NCBI RefSeq assembly: GCF_040412425.1
Contig: NC_089756.1
Location: forward strand, 9,181,226 to 9,245,225
Direction: 5' to 3'
Length of the DNA stretch: 64,000 nucleotides
Source of the DNA: Macrobrachium rosenbergii
Lineage: Eukaryota > Arthropoda > Malacostraca > Decapoda > Palaemonidae
In this document: piece by piece, positions 47,075-58,075 of the stretch
Numbering within the stretch: the stretch's first letter is position 1
Layout: each line of letters starts with the position of its first letter
Program-made: the position numbers and the translations under genes
The notes under the pieces: generated by a model
Told to the model about the DNA's origin: nothing
What the model saw: only the letters and a program-made list of their open reading frames with translations
Database searches by the model: none

Positions 47075-48883
47075 TATATAATATATATTGGTGAACAGCT
47101 CCAGTTTATTTTGTTACTCTTCAGTAGAGTTAAGAGCATTTATTTACCTGTCTGACATCACAATTTAACAGAAAATATAGTTTTATATGTGCCCATCAAG
47201 GATAGCCTTGTCTATGCTAGGCACCAGTTTTTTAATGTCATTGCTTTCCTTTGACAGTGTTTAGTAGTATGGTTAGGCGTATCATTGGCTCTGTGTTAAA
47301 ACATTGAGCTGGCATTTGCAAGGTTTGGGGTTCATTTCACACTTGTAGCTCACCCAGCTGTTAATAGGTCCTATTGCATAGCTGGGAGTCAGGTGGAGGA
47401 GAAAGGAAGGTGGCCACTGTACCCTACCATTCCGTGGCCTAGTATGCATTTCCCTTGGTAGGACATATCTCCATAAAATTTTATGATATGGGACTGACTT
47501 TGAATGTGCTGTCTGCAAAATACTTTACAAAAGTGTATAGCCAGTCTAACTTTTCTAATACTTACAGTTAGTTATAAGTTTATAACGCAATATTGTAAAG
47601 GTTGTACGGTAATGCAAACAGCCATGCAGTAAGCTTATTTTTATGCATGAACTGTCAAGAAAGCCTTGCACTTTTTCAGATATGGCTTGATACCTTGAGG
47701 AAATGCTCAGAAGCAAACATTCTAATGGCATTGAAATAAAAAAACAAGTAATTGTGGGTTATCAGTGAATAACAGTTTCATCTGAGACTATTCATAATTA
47801 CTTCCTAGACAGATCATAAGAAGAAACATTGGAGGTTACTTGGCTATGATTGGTCTAGCATGAAATAATGTCTGACACTGTAAACAAGAATCCATGAACA
47901 TTTCACTAAAATGCAGAAATGTGACAAAAGCAAGAGTATTCATGACAGGTAATGGAATGGGAAAAAAACAAAAACTGAATAGGGTAAGTAAGAGATATAG
48001 GTACCTCTCACCACTTCAGTGGGATAACTAGGATTATTATTTTTTTTTTTTTTTGCTACATATTTATGAAGTTGCTCACTTTGACCCTGAGCATGAAGGG
48101 TAACTAAAGATAGTGGTTTGGCAATGGTATGATCATGGTATTTTGATTAGTTTAGCAGATTTACGGAAGGTTTTTATTGATGGTTATAGTTTTTAGATTT
48201 CAATTTACATAAATGACATGGTAGTCTACTGCTTACTGTCTTCTAAGCTGCTTTCATTGATAGCAAACTGTATAGTTTCAGGGCTGAACTGTATAAATTC
48301 ACTCATTATTGTTCCCTTCATTTACTGTACCTTACCACAAAATGCTCATTGCTGTTATAAATGGAAGATTATAGGTTGGTAGCATCCACGGTACTGTCCA
48401 AAAGGACAAATCTTCCTTAGAGAAGGAGGAATAGGATGATCAGGAGGGTTGTTATTAGAGCTTGTTCTGTAAGTCTTACAAAAGAAAGATAGAAAAAAAA
48501 TGTAACTCTTCAAGAAGCATTCATGAAACTGCAAAGAGCTCCATAGGAGATGTTCTATAAAACATTCTCAAGCAGTGCTTTTATGCCATAGGGAGAATTG
48601 AAGGCTAGAGCGATACCATGTGAGAGAGAGACGGTAACCTCATTGAAATTTAAAGTGATATGCAGCTGGGTAAAGTCATTTCTAGAAGACTCTAGGGCAC
48701 AGTCCATGATTCTTAATGTCTTGATAGAAGTAACATGAGGGAGAAATTTTTGTCAACTGATGAGGTGATATTGTAGTTGAAGTGTCTGTAGAGCTTTGTT
48801 AAATTTTCTTGAAGTCTTTGCAGTCATCTGACTCCCTAAACAGTACATTTTACAGGAACCACAACTTTAGTAGACAAAAAGAA
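45597..48883. other. Intron segment between DIRS elements A and D
   Basis: About 3.3 kb of AT-rich sequence with one long (AT)n tract. Only short open frames are present and no protein motif is seen. Around 47285-47400 a segment with ggggttcatttcaca and cacccagctgttaata resembles a decayed tRNA-SINE, but no second box is clear. Confidence 0.5.
46982..47071. repeat. (AT)n microsatellite
   Basis: Pure AT tract of about 90 bp. Confidence 0.97.
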
Positions 48884-49100
48884 TTTTTATATAAGTAACC
48901 TACCCAGCAATTACATAGCTATTAGTTTCTTTTAACCGGCAGCTTAAAATTTTGTTTTGGTCACGGCGACATGCCCCGCCCACTTCTGGGGGAAGAATAG
49001 GTACAACATAGCAAAGAGCTTCAATTTGTTTCTCCCAACTGTGGTTGAAGTACTGTGGTTGGGAGCAGCTTGAATTTTGAAATTTATATTTTGCTGGTTG
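48884..49100 (+). repeat. Element D left inverted terminal repeat
   Basis: Complementary to 57755-57910, for example gacatgccccgcccactt versus aagtgggcggggcatgtc. Confidence 0.9.
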
Positions 49101-49235
49101 TCTATTCTCATCTATGATTGGTGAAGTATTTATTTTCGTAGCCTTTCGGCGCAATTTCGTTAGCGTCAGGCGAATTTTGATCTTGGGTTTATGAATTTTT
49201 TGCCCGGTTTTTGGACTTGTCTTTGGTTTTGCATG

Positions 49236-50970
49236 ATGTCTGACACTAGTAGTTCCAGTATTAGGTATTGTACCAAAAGCTGCAATACGAGACTTATTAA
49301 GGAATCTTATGACTCTCACACTATTTGTATTCAGTGTAGGGGACAAACGTGTTCAGTTGACTTGAGATGTGAGGAATGTAGTGAATGGGATTTAAAAAAA
49401 TGGAAAACTTTAGATTCGCATCGTAAGAAACTGGCTAGAGATAGGAAGAGAAAAGCTTTTGCTAGGGAAACTAGTAAAGCCTTAGCTAGTCAGGATTCAT
49501 CAGCTAAGTCAGGTGCAGTTGCACCTGTAATATCTTCTGATCCCATTCCATCTCCTCCACCTGTGCCCGGCTCCGTTTCCGATCCCAACACCATGGTCAG
49601 CCTGCAGTCGAAAACCGATATGCGGTTTGAATTATTTGTGCAATCGATCGCTAAATTGGCGTCATCAGTGAAAGTGCTGATGGATAGAAGTGAGTCAGAG
49701 AGCCCCGTGGCACCCAGTGCTAGTGCAGTGGTAGTGGAGGTGGTGGCTGTTTGGCCCATCAATTCTCCTAGGCCAAGGTCCTTGGCATACCCCCCAGCAC
49801 CTGGGAGGAGTCAGACTGGTCGCCTAAGGGAGGTCGGTGGGGTCTGCCTCCGAACAGTCGCCCCCTCGGTTCAGTCTGTTGATGAATCCCAGACTGCAAC
49901 CAAAAGCCTTTGGAAAGGCATTCACAGCACTTTGTAGACAAATCACACCCCCTGAAAAGCCATGCAGTGGACTTCGCGATCTCTTCTCCTGTGCCTTGTA
50001 AGAAGGGCAAGGATTCAGTGCTCCCTGCTTGCAGTCACTGGGCCAGTCCGAAGCAGTTCTCTTCAGTATCAGATGATGATCATAGTCTGGTGCTGAGGCG
50101 CCATGTAATGCGTAGATGTTCTTCGTAACACAAGGAAACCTCTTCATGAGGAGTTGTGCGCCCAGCACCCTCAGCACTCCAATTAGCACCTGAGTGGCCA
50201 GCAGCTAGCATCGAAGCACCCAAGCTCCCAGTTGCAGATGAGTGCCCATTAACGTCCGTTCACTGTCAAGTTTCGTCTTTGGCTCCCACTCCTTCAGTGC
50301 TTCCTGAGTGCCCGTTTGCGCCCACTTCTCCACCTTCTCATCTTAATGTCGTCTCGGACAATGTTCCTCCTTCGGTTGATTCTATCCAGAGCAAGCTAGA
50401 CAGCATTTTAAGTTTGCTTCAGAAGGCACCTCCGGCATCTCAGATGCCAGCTGACTTGTTGCTTTCTCCTGTCTCTTCTGAAGAAGAGGTCGTAGCGGAT
50501 CAGAATGTTCCTTCGTCTGCGTACTCTGCTTTATTGAGGTTCCTGTTAGCCACCTTTCCAAGCTTCTTTTTGCCAGCGACTCCCTCCTCTCCTGCTTCGA
50601 CTTTTTTTAATGGAAGCTCCCTCAGCTGGTTCTTCGAAGTTACCTAAGCTGGTTCTCTCCTCCTCAGTGAAGAAGGCGCTGAGCGAAGTAGAAGGATGGC
50701 TCGCAGAGAAGAGGGAGCAAGGTAAAGCAGTTTTTCGTTTTCCTCCCTCCAAGCTGTCTAGGTCGAGTTATAGAATCTATACTAAGGGAGAAGCTCCTTC
50801 CCTGGGAGTCTGTGCCTCCTCTCAGGGAGACTTCTCCAGTTTTATAGACTTGTCTAGGAGGTCAGCTTTCACTTTGGCCAAAATTATGTTTTTGGCTTCG
50901 GAACTTGCCCATCTTCCAAAGAACATTTTTAAAGTGTTCGAGGTAATGAACTTCTTAGACTGGGCGCTTT
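49236..50970 (+). pseudogene. DIRS element D gag (frameshifted)
   Basis: The first frame, ATG 49236 to 49937 (234 codons), opens with Ser-rich sequence and Cys pairs: RYCTKSCNTR, YDSHTICIQCRGQ and RCEECSEWD, then a basic region RKKLARDRKRKAF. The middle is broken. Frame 50156-50647 has LDSILSLLQKAPP and VSSEEEVV, AYSALLRFLLATFPSFF. Frame 50610-50972 has LPKLVLSSSVKKALSEVEGW and CASSQGDFSSFID, NIFKVFEVMNFLDW. The same blocks in the same order occur in elements A, B and C. This is the best-preserved gag N-terminus in the window. Confidence 0.83.
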
Positions 50971-51075
50971 AGCTCGCAAGATTAGAGACTGGTCTTGTTT
51001 GCTTCAGGATTCCTCTTCAGACCTTTAAGGAGAGCTTTCCTGTATTGATGGGGCATTCTTGACAGTGTACAGTGG

Positions 51076-52332
51076 TTGGCTGGACTTCACACCATGGGTG
51101 TCCTTAAGAAAAGAGAACTGTGGTGTTCTTTTATTTCGAAAGGGGTCACTCCGTCTCAGAGGTCGACTCTTCTCTTCTCCCCCTTGGATAAGAATCATCT
51201 TTTTCCTCAGGCTACAGTTTTAGACATTGCCTCTGACCTGCAGCAAAAGAGTACTCAGGACCTGCTCTCCCAATCTGCGATATGCCCTAAGGATTCTTCT
51301 TGCGCTTCCACCCAGATCTTCGATGCCTCTGCAGACTTCTCCCTTTTGGAGCTCCCGATCTAGACTGTACACTACGACAAGAGCAAGTACCCATTTTCCA
51401 CAGCATTCCATCAAGAGGTCTTCCTTTAAATCTTCCACCAAGAAGTGAGGATATAGTCCTCCATACTCAGGTAGGAGCAAGGCTCCTCCTCTTTTGGGAA
51501 CGGTGGGAGCAGAAAGGAGCGGAATCCTGGATAGTGTCTGTCCTGAAGGAGGGCTACACTATCCCCTTTGTGAACAAACCTCCTCTAGTCTGGGAGCCTG
51601 TCACATTGACGGCTTACTCTTCAGGCTCAGAGAGATTTGCTGCTCTCTTGCTAGAGGTCGAGTCTCTTGTTCAGAAAGAGGCTGTAGAGGTAGTAGAGGG
51701 CATTCATTCTCTGGGATTCTACAACTTTCTCTTTATAGTACCCAAGTCATTAGGGGGCTGGAGACCTGTTTTGGACAAAAGTGCACTGAATGTCTTTGTC
51801 AAAAAGACAGCCTTCAAGATGGAAACAAACCAGTCAGTTCTAACAGGGAGAATGGATGGCATCCATCGACATGCAGGACGCATACTTTCATATTCCAGTT
51901 CATCCAGTTTCATGGCAAGGTGTTCCAGTTTCGGGCTCTGTGCTTCGGTCTCTCGACGGCCCCTCAAGTGTTTACCAGGGTATTAGCTCCCCCTCGCAAA
52001 GTGGCTTCATCTGATGGGGATAAAGATCTCTCTATACCTCGACAACTGGTTACTATGTTCCCACTCGGAAGTTCAATGTACGGAGTACATTCGCAGAACC
52101 CTTCTCGTGGCCCAGGCCTTGGGTTTCCTCATTAGTTGAGACAAGTTTCTCATGACTCCTTATCAGGAGATTCCTTATTTAGGAATGATGGTCAACTCTC
52201 TGGATTTTCAGGTTTTCCCAGTCCCAAAGAGAATAGAAAAGTGTTTTCAGACAATAAATGAGTTTTTGGAACTGGATTCCTCCTCGGCCAATCAATGGAT
52301 GACCCTTCTGGGTACCCTCTCTTCTGTTTGTG
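51076..52332 (+). pseudogene. DIRS element D reverse transcriptase
   Basis: Frame 51300-51986 carries LFWERWEQKGAESWI, SVLKEGYTIPF, GFYNFLFIVPKSLGGWRPVLD and METNQSVL. After a frameshift, QFRALCFGLSTAPQVFTRVL (about 51925-51990) follows. The YLDD region is damaged: near 52030 the sequence reads LSIPRQLVTM in frame, with YLD-N-W in another. Then PYLGMMVNSLDFQVFPVPKRI and WMTLLGTLSS (52152-52330), where the insertion begins. Confidence 0.85.
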
Positions 52333-52334
52333 TT

Positions 52335-53209
52335 TGAGTTTTGACCATATCTATAAGGTTTGTGAGGTCCACTCTTTGTTAGATTGTTTCTTCCTTTCTG
52401 ATCTGGATTCCATTTTCTTTTAGTATTTTGGGGATATTTCCCTTGGAAGGTATTTGGTCTATTTCCTACTTGTCTAGAATTATCATAGAACTTATTATTC
52501 ATTTTAAAAGTAGGATTATTATTTCTGACTTTCCTTTCATTTTGTGCTTCTGTTGTTCCCACAAATTCCTTGGATAGATTTATCTCTTTCCTTTGGATTT
52601 CTTCTCTCATTGTCTTCAATGTTTGAAGGCTTGTTTTCTTGGGATCAAGTTTTATTTTTCTGAAAGCTCTCTTTTCCTCTTCTCCAAGGGCATTATATAT
52701 TGTTCCAAATGACAAGTAATTTAAAACATATCTTAGCTCAACTAAGTTACGGGCACTATCCCCAAACTGAGTCTTGTCTCCTATAGTAATGCCTGTCTTC
52801 ATTAAGTCTTCTGTTATTTTCTCTATTGCATTCTCCACGCTTGCATAAAATTAGCAATTGTTTTATATTGTGGGTTAAGAAATCTAGTTATGTTATATAA
52901 ACTGTCAGTCTTATTTACTGGTTCCCAGAGTGATAAACAAATTTCTTTAAATTCTACATAGTTATTAAGTTTGCTAAAACTTGTGGAATTCAAAGTTTTA
53001 TGTGCGTCTCCATGTTCTGAGCTGACCAGCAACAAGGCTTCATTTATTTTAGCTCTTTCATCTGTTATTCCCCCTGAAATTATACAACTGTCTGCATCTG
53101 CTAGCCAATGATTTACAGCATAGGATTCGAGTCTACTTTTGTCAGGATTTGAATCATCCACCTGTCCACAGAAGCGTGTGGTGGTTGTTATTACTGCCGC
53201 TTGATTCAT
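52335..53209 (-). pseudogene. Gag-like protein of the inserted element (truncated)
   Basis: Two minus-strand frames overlap by a few codons at about 52830, implying a single frameshift. The first (53209 to 52823) has DADSCIISGGITDERAKINE and YVEFKEICLSLWEPVNKTDS. The second (52838 onwards) has GDKTQFGDSARNLVELRYVL and KAFRKIKLDPKKTSLQTLK, then a basic Asn/Gln-rich tail. The overall pattern (helical capsid-like region, then basic tail) is that of a retroelement gag. I do not recognise the family. The last ~50 codons of the open frame are shadow from element D. Confidence 0.6.
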
Positions 53210-55486
53210 ATTACGAAATTGTAAGGTGCAAGTATTATTAGTATTATTAGTATTGTTACTATTATTATTACTGTTAGTAGTATTAATTTAGAATGATTAG
53301 CACTATTTTGGTTCTGGTTAGTTATTATTGTTAGTATTTCCTTGCACTACAGTGGAGTGGGAATTTAGTCTGGAAATTCGGCTTCATCTAATTGTCGACG
53401 GTCTTAAATCGTAATGTGAATGTCTAACAGTGTTCAGTAGTTCATCAAACACTCTTTGCATGGCCACACAAAAAAATTATTCAATCAGAGTACATCAATT
53501 ATATAAAAAAATGTTCTATTGTACCAAAATTAAAACAATTTGTCAAATTGTCACAGTAAAAAAATTAAATTCTCTACTGAGTTCAAGTGCACAAGTAAAA
53601 CCTTCTTCAATACACAAAAGAAATTCTTATATGAAACTGGGCATCATATCATCAAAAATTCATCACAATGAGTATACAATTTTATATATAACTCCTCAAA
53701 TAATCATCACCGAGTAAAAAAAAAAACTAATTCCCTATCTAAGTTATTTACTAAATAATTAATTATCATAGAGAGAGTAATACTGGTATTTATGTGAAAG
53801 GAATTTTATTCACTAGAGAGAGTTTTCTTAAATTTCTATCTTATAGAAAGATGCAAAAAAAAAAAAAAAGGATTTTGACAAAAAATCTATTTCTGAGTTC
53901 AGTCCTTGTCACCCGGTGAAATTCCATTACAGCACGATTTCTATATAACAATGCTAGATATACTAGAGAAAAAGAGCTTTCAGGCTGGGGTTACTACCCC
54001 AGAAGACGTATAATGAAGGGTGAGTGAAATTCTACCACGGAAATATACTGAAAGATCTTATCAAAACCCCGTGAGCGGTGAGTCGTTGCTTAACACCCGC
54101 TGGTGAGAGAGAGTGGACAGTATATTCTTTCTCGCTGACTTATTTTGTTATGGTGATACCTCTAATTTGTTGTATTTATACTGAGTTTTTTTTTTTTTTT
54201 TTCTGCCGTAGCCTTGTAAAAAAAAAAATCCTCTACATCTGCGTTGTTTTTCGTTGTGGGTTTCCACCTTCGGAATCATGTTGAAAATTCTCTGTGTTGT
54301 TTTTCAATCACTTCGATGAAACTTTGCCAACACCAGGTTTATTATGGTTGTTGGGGTCTTGTTGACGGTAACAGTTCTAAATGTGTTTTTGCTTCCTCGG
54401 GACGCACTAATACTGTGTATTCACTTTCGTTCAATGCTCTATTGCAGGATTTTATTTCTTCAGATAAGTTTTGCCCGCTGTCGTAAAATCTAAGTTCATT
54501 TTGTAGAATTTCGTTTCACTATAACTTAAATAATTGCACTGATAATTTCGTTAATGTTTGTTTGTTTCGTCTCGCCTTCTGGATCCAGTTAAGCTGCCAC
54601 CATTTGTAAGGATCTTTTCTTCTCTGTTGTATGTTTTTAGTCTCTCACTTCTTACCTTGATTTCTTCTATGTGTGTCCACGGCGCCTCGCTTTCTGCAAC
54701 TGGTATATTTCTTGAAGATAAATTATTTTTAGTATTGATATCTCTCAGGAAGGCGTATAGAGACGAGATCAGTAATTTCTTCACTTTAATAAGTACTTAG
54801 TATTATAAAGATCAGTACAAAATTAACAGGTTACAGTGGTATAAACGAAATCACTGTGGAGTAATTAACTTGACTCAGCCTGTATGGGGAACACAAAAGC
54901 GAGGGGAGACATACTCTCCCTTAAAGGACACAGTTCTAATATGCCTCACTCCTGTCGATCCTCTGACTGTTGAACCCCTGGAATTCTTGTTATCTGCAAT
55001 CTCCACCTCTTTTTGGTCCTATTGGAAGGAATTATCTGCAAGGCCTCCCCTTTCAGCAGTTGATTGGGAAGGACGGTAGTGGGTGTGATTCAACTCTCTC
55101 CTTAGTGGACTTGATTGGAGATGGTCTTAGGAGGGGGTGTGAAAGACCCCTCCCTAGCATGTTTGATTGGAGGGTGTTGAAGTACAACACTTTGTCCAGC
55201 CCCCAATTTCCTGGAATTTCTATGATAACGCCTCCTGATGAAGGCAGGGTTATAGAGCTGGCTGCTGTAAGCTTTTTGGCTGTGCTGACTCATGATTTGG
55301 TTAACTTAATCACGAGGCCACTATTTACCACTTTTACGATCGTTTTTATGGCTTTAACGTGATATACTTGCTCACTGTTTTTGAGTTCATGCAGAGTCCT
55401 GCCTCGATCAGCGTATTTGAATCCACAATAATAATAACAGCTCTTAAGCGTTATCACTGTTCTCTCTGCCTCCCTCTTTATTCCTA

Positions 55487-55490
<4 letters not shown>
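53210..55490. other. Leader of inserted element; no coding sequence recognised
   Basis: AT-rich sequence with short T and A runs and small open frames (the longest is 130 codons at 54970-55362 on the plus strand). None shows a known motif. If the element is an LTR type, its LTR should lie here, but I cannot place the boundaries. Confidence 0.45.

Positions 55491-55522
<32 letters not shown>
55491..55522. repeat. (CT)n microsatellite near insertion edge
   Basis: CT tract of 32 bp about 20 bp inside the right boundary of the inserted fragment. Confidence 0.95.
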
Positions 55523-55526
<4 letters not shown>

Positions 55527-55544
55527 AGTTTCCCTATCTTCTCT

Positions 55545-56570
55545 ACACTTCCATGGAGCAGTTTGTCTCTCTGGGAAGGCTACACCTGAGACCTCTTCAA
55601 TTCTTCCTAAGAGCCAGCTGGAACAGGAGGAAGTTCCCGGACTCGTTTGTGTTCCCGATAACTACAGTATGGAAATCAAAGAGGATCTTTGTTGGTGGAG
55701 TTCCAGGAAGAGGCTAACAGAAGGGAAATCTCTTCTTCCTCTGAGCCCCAGCCTAGAGTTCTTTTCAGATGCTTCAGATCTAGGTTGGGGAGCTCTTTTA
55801 TGGACAAAAGAAGTGTCAGGTACCTGGTCCCAGGAACAGCAAGACTGGTACATCAATGTGAAGGAATTACAGGCGATATTTCTAGGCCTACAGTGCTTCA
55901 CCCAGGAGTGTGCCAAAAGACTATAGCAGTGCATTCGGACAGCATGACTGCACTGGCGTACATCAAGAAACAGAGGGACTCACTCTTTTTCTCTGTACAA
56001 AACAGCACAGGTTCTTCTTCTCTGGTCAAACCAGAACAACACGCAAGTGGTAACACTCATTATCCAAGGGAAACTCAATGTTCTGGCAGACGAATTGAGC
56101 CATCAGAAACAGGTCACGGAATGGACGTTAGATCCGTTGGTTAGTCTAGATCTGTGGAAACTCTGGGGAAAACTCATGATAGATCTATTCACGTCCCCCA
56201 GGAATCACCGACTTCCTCTCTTCTGCTCACCAGTGCCAGATCCCTTAGCATGGGCGACCGATGCAATGTTGCAGGACTGGTCAAGCAAAGATCTGTATAC
56301 CTTTCCCCATTCAGTTTGGTGAGACAAGTTCTCAACAAATTCCAGTCACATCAAAGCCTGTCTATGATCTTGAAAGCCCCTTCTGACCAGCAAAGGAGTG
56401 GTTTCTGGATCTGTTGGAACTTCTTGCGGACTTCCCGAGACTGCTTCCGCAAAAGCAACAACTCAGGCAACCACACTTCCGACGGTTTCACGAAAACCTG
56501 TCTTCTCTGGCCTTAACAGGATTCAAACTGTTAAGTAACTGCTCCAAAATTTCAAGAGCAGCTGCAGACG
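55545..56570 (+). pseudogene. DIRS element D RNase H and methyltransferase-like region
   Basis: RNase H: FFSDASDLGWGALLWTKE (first Asp), YINVKELQAIFLGLQCF (Glu), then VHSDSMTALAYIKKQRD in another frame (Asp). Continuing: GKLNVLADELSHQ, LDLWKLWGKLMIDLFTSP, FCSPVPDPLAWATDAMLQDW, DLYTFPHSVW (FPPF motif changed to FPHS), and LLADFPRLLPQKQ. Confidence 0.83.
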
Positions 56571-56573
56571 CGA

Positions 56574-57567
56574 TTGCTAAGTGCAGAAGACAGTCATCAG
56601 ATAGTCTACCAGGCTAAGTGGTCTATCTTCAGGTCTTGGTGCAGACGAAATAATGTGTCCTCTTCTAGTACCTCTGTAACAGAAATAGCGGACTTTCTAC
56701 TGTTCTTACATTCAACTAATGGTCTCTCCACCTCTACCATTCCATTAAGGGCTACAGAGCAATGCTTAGCTCGGTTTTCTGCCACAAATGAATGGACTTA
56801 TCTTCTAACTAAGGCTTGTCCGATTTTATTAAGTCTTTTGATACCACGAAGCTTGAAGAAAAACCTTTGCTGTCCTTAATTTAGGCATAGTACTTAAGTG
56901 GCTGGCCAGTGCACGTTTTGAGCCCATGCAGTCCATCTCTTTATGGAATCTTACCAGAAAGACTTTTTCTGGTTGCCTTGGCCACTGCCAAAAGGTCCAG
57001 CGAGATCAATGATTTGAACAAAAATGTTGGATTTTCCCAGGGGAATGCAGTTTGCTCTTTTCCATAGGATTTTTAGCCAAGAATGAGTCACCATTGAATC
57101 CATGGCCTTGTTCTTTTACATTTAAGAGCTTGCCTGAGATAGTAGGCCCATCTGAAGAAGAAAGAGCTCTCTGTCCGGTAAGGGACCTTAAGTTTTATCT
57201 TCACAGAACAAAAGCTATTCATGGTACTTCAAGGAATCATTGGTGTTCTGTGAAATATCCCTCTCGGCCTCTGTCTAAGAATGCCTTGGCATTCTTCCTC
57301 AGGGACTTGATTTCAGAAGCTCATTCCATGGTTAGCGAAGACTGTCTCTCCTCTTGTAAGGTAAAGGCCCATGAGGCAAGAGCTGTCGCCACGTCTTTGG
57401 TGTTTAAGCGCAATTTATCCCTCACATCTATTGTGCAATCCATGCCTTGGAAGTGCAAGTCAGTGTTTGCGTCTCATTATTTAAGGGATATCGAAACAAC
57501 TTATGATCAGTGTAGTACCTTGGGTACATTTTATGCGGCTGGTGTGGTGTTGGGGGAGGAAACGTAG
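56574..57567 (+). pseudogene. DIRS element D tyrosine recombinase
   Basis: WSIFRSWCRRNNVSS and VTEIADFLLFLHSTNGLS (56610-56740); VALATAKRSSEINDL codons near 56975-57020 (first catalytic Arg); the final frame 57052-57567 with ALCPVRDLKFYLHRTK, KNALAFFLRDLISEAHS, KAHEARAVATSLVF (His-x-x-Arg), FASHYLRDIETTY (Tyr) and a GEET end. All catalytic positions are visible; only frameshifts in the N-terminal half break it. Confidence 0.87.
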
Positions 57568-57754
57568 AAAGCAATGTCCTTTCTTTAGTCTCTTCGCCTT
57601 GCTAAGGGTGGTGAGTTTTTGGGGAGCCTGGCAGTACTGTGTACTTGGAGGACCCTCCAGTCCTTTAGTTTTTAATGGTTGGGTATTGGTGTTTTTAATC
57701 TTGTTTTGGTGGTTATGGTGATTGTATTTGTTCTGGTTATTTTGTGTGGTACTG

Positions 57755-57920
57755 CTATGTTGTACCTATTCTTCCCCTGAAAGTGGGCGGGGCATGTCAC
57801 CATAACCAAAACAAACTAGTGTGACCTGCAATTTCAAAATTTTAAGCTGCTGGTTAAAAGAAACTAATAGCTATGTAATTACTGGGCAAGTATATAAAAT
57901 CTTATTTTATTATAAAAATG
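57755..57920 (+). repeat. Element D right inverted terminal repeat
   Basis: Inverse of 48884-49040, ending ttattttattataaaaatg. The internal complementary region found in A and C is not evident here. Confidence 0.85.
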
Positions 57921-58075
57921 TAACCTCCTAACCTTAAGGTTTAAGTTTTTAAGACCACTTTTTAGAGATAGAAATGCAGTACCTCAGAACAGTAATTATA
58001 ACAGATGATAACATTAGAGACACTTCAGAGCTGTAGCTGTAGCAGCAAAATGCCACCCTTTATTGTTTCTTTCAG

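Larger units (their letters stand above)
52333..55540 (-). mobile_element. Truncated retroelement inserted in DIRS element D
   Basis: The RT-RNase H connection of element D stops after GTLSS (52330) and resumes at about 55545 (EQFVSLGRLHLRP in another frame). The insert carries an antisense gag-like protein but no pol, and a 2.3-kb leader without recognised coding content (53210-55540). The hexanucleotide tcttct occurs at both junctions and may be the target duplication. Confidence 0.65.
48884..57920 (+). mobile_element. DIRS-like element D
   Basis: The left terminal repeat (48884-49100) begins ttttatataagtaaccta; the right one (about 57755-57920) is its inverse and ends ttattataaaaatg. It encodes gag, RT, RNase H, methyltransferase-like region and tyrosine recombinase in order on the plus strand. 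An unrelated fragment (52333-55540) splits RT from RNase H. It ends only about 155 bp before the 3' coding exon of the zinc-finger gene. Confidence 0.88.
18207..58075 (+). other. 39,869-bp GT-AG intron loaded with nested transposons
   Basis: The donor gtaggt (18207) and acceptor tttctttcag (ending 58075) join exon 1 (phase 1, one base g) to exon 2 (two bases aa), restoring a Glu codon and continuing the family's conserved EF..WK segment without a break. At least four DIRS-like copies, one BEL/Pao element, one SINE and three TIR elements lie inside; the larger ones are listed separately. Confidence 0.85.

Noticed and set aside
47282..47518. Possible SINE near 47285-47400
   Set aside because: One B-box-like word and a cacccagctg word are present, but no A box, target duplication or tail could be shown.
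54970..55362. 130-codon open frame in the leader of the orphan gag element
   Set aside because: No motif, and it lies in presumed non-coding leader; possible but unsupported.
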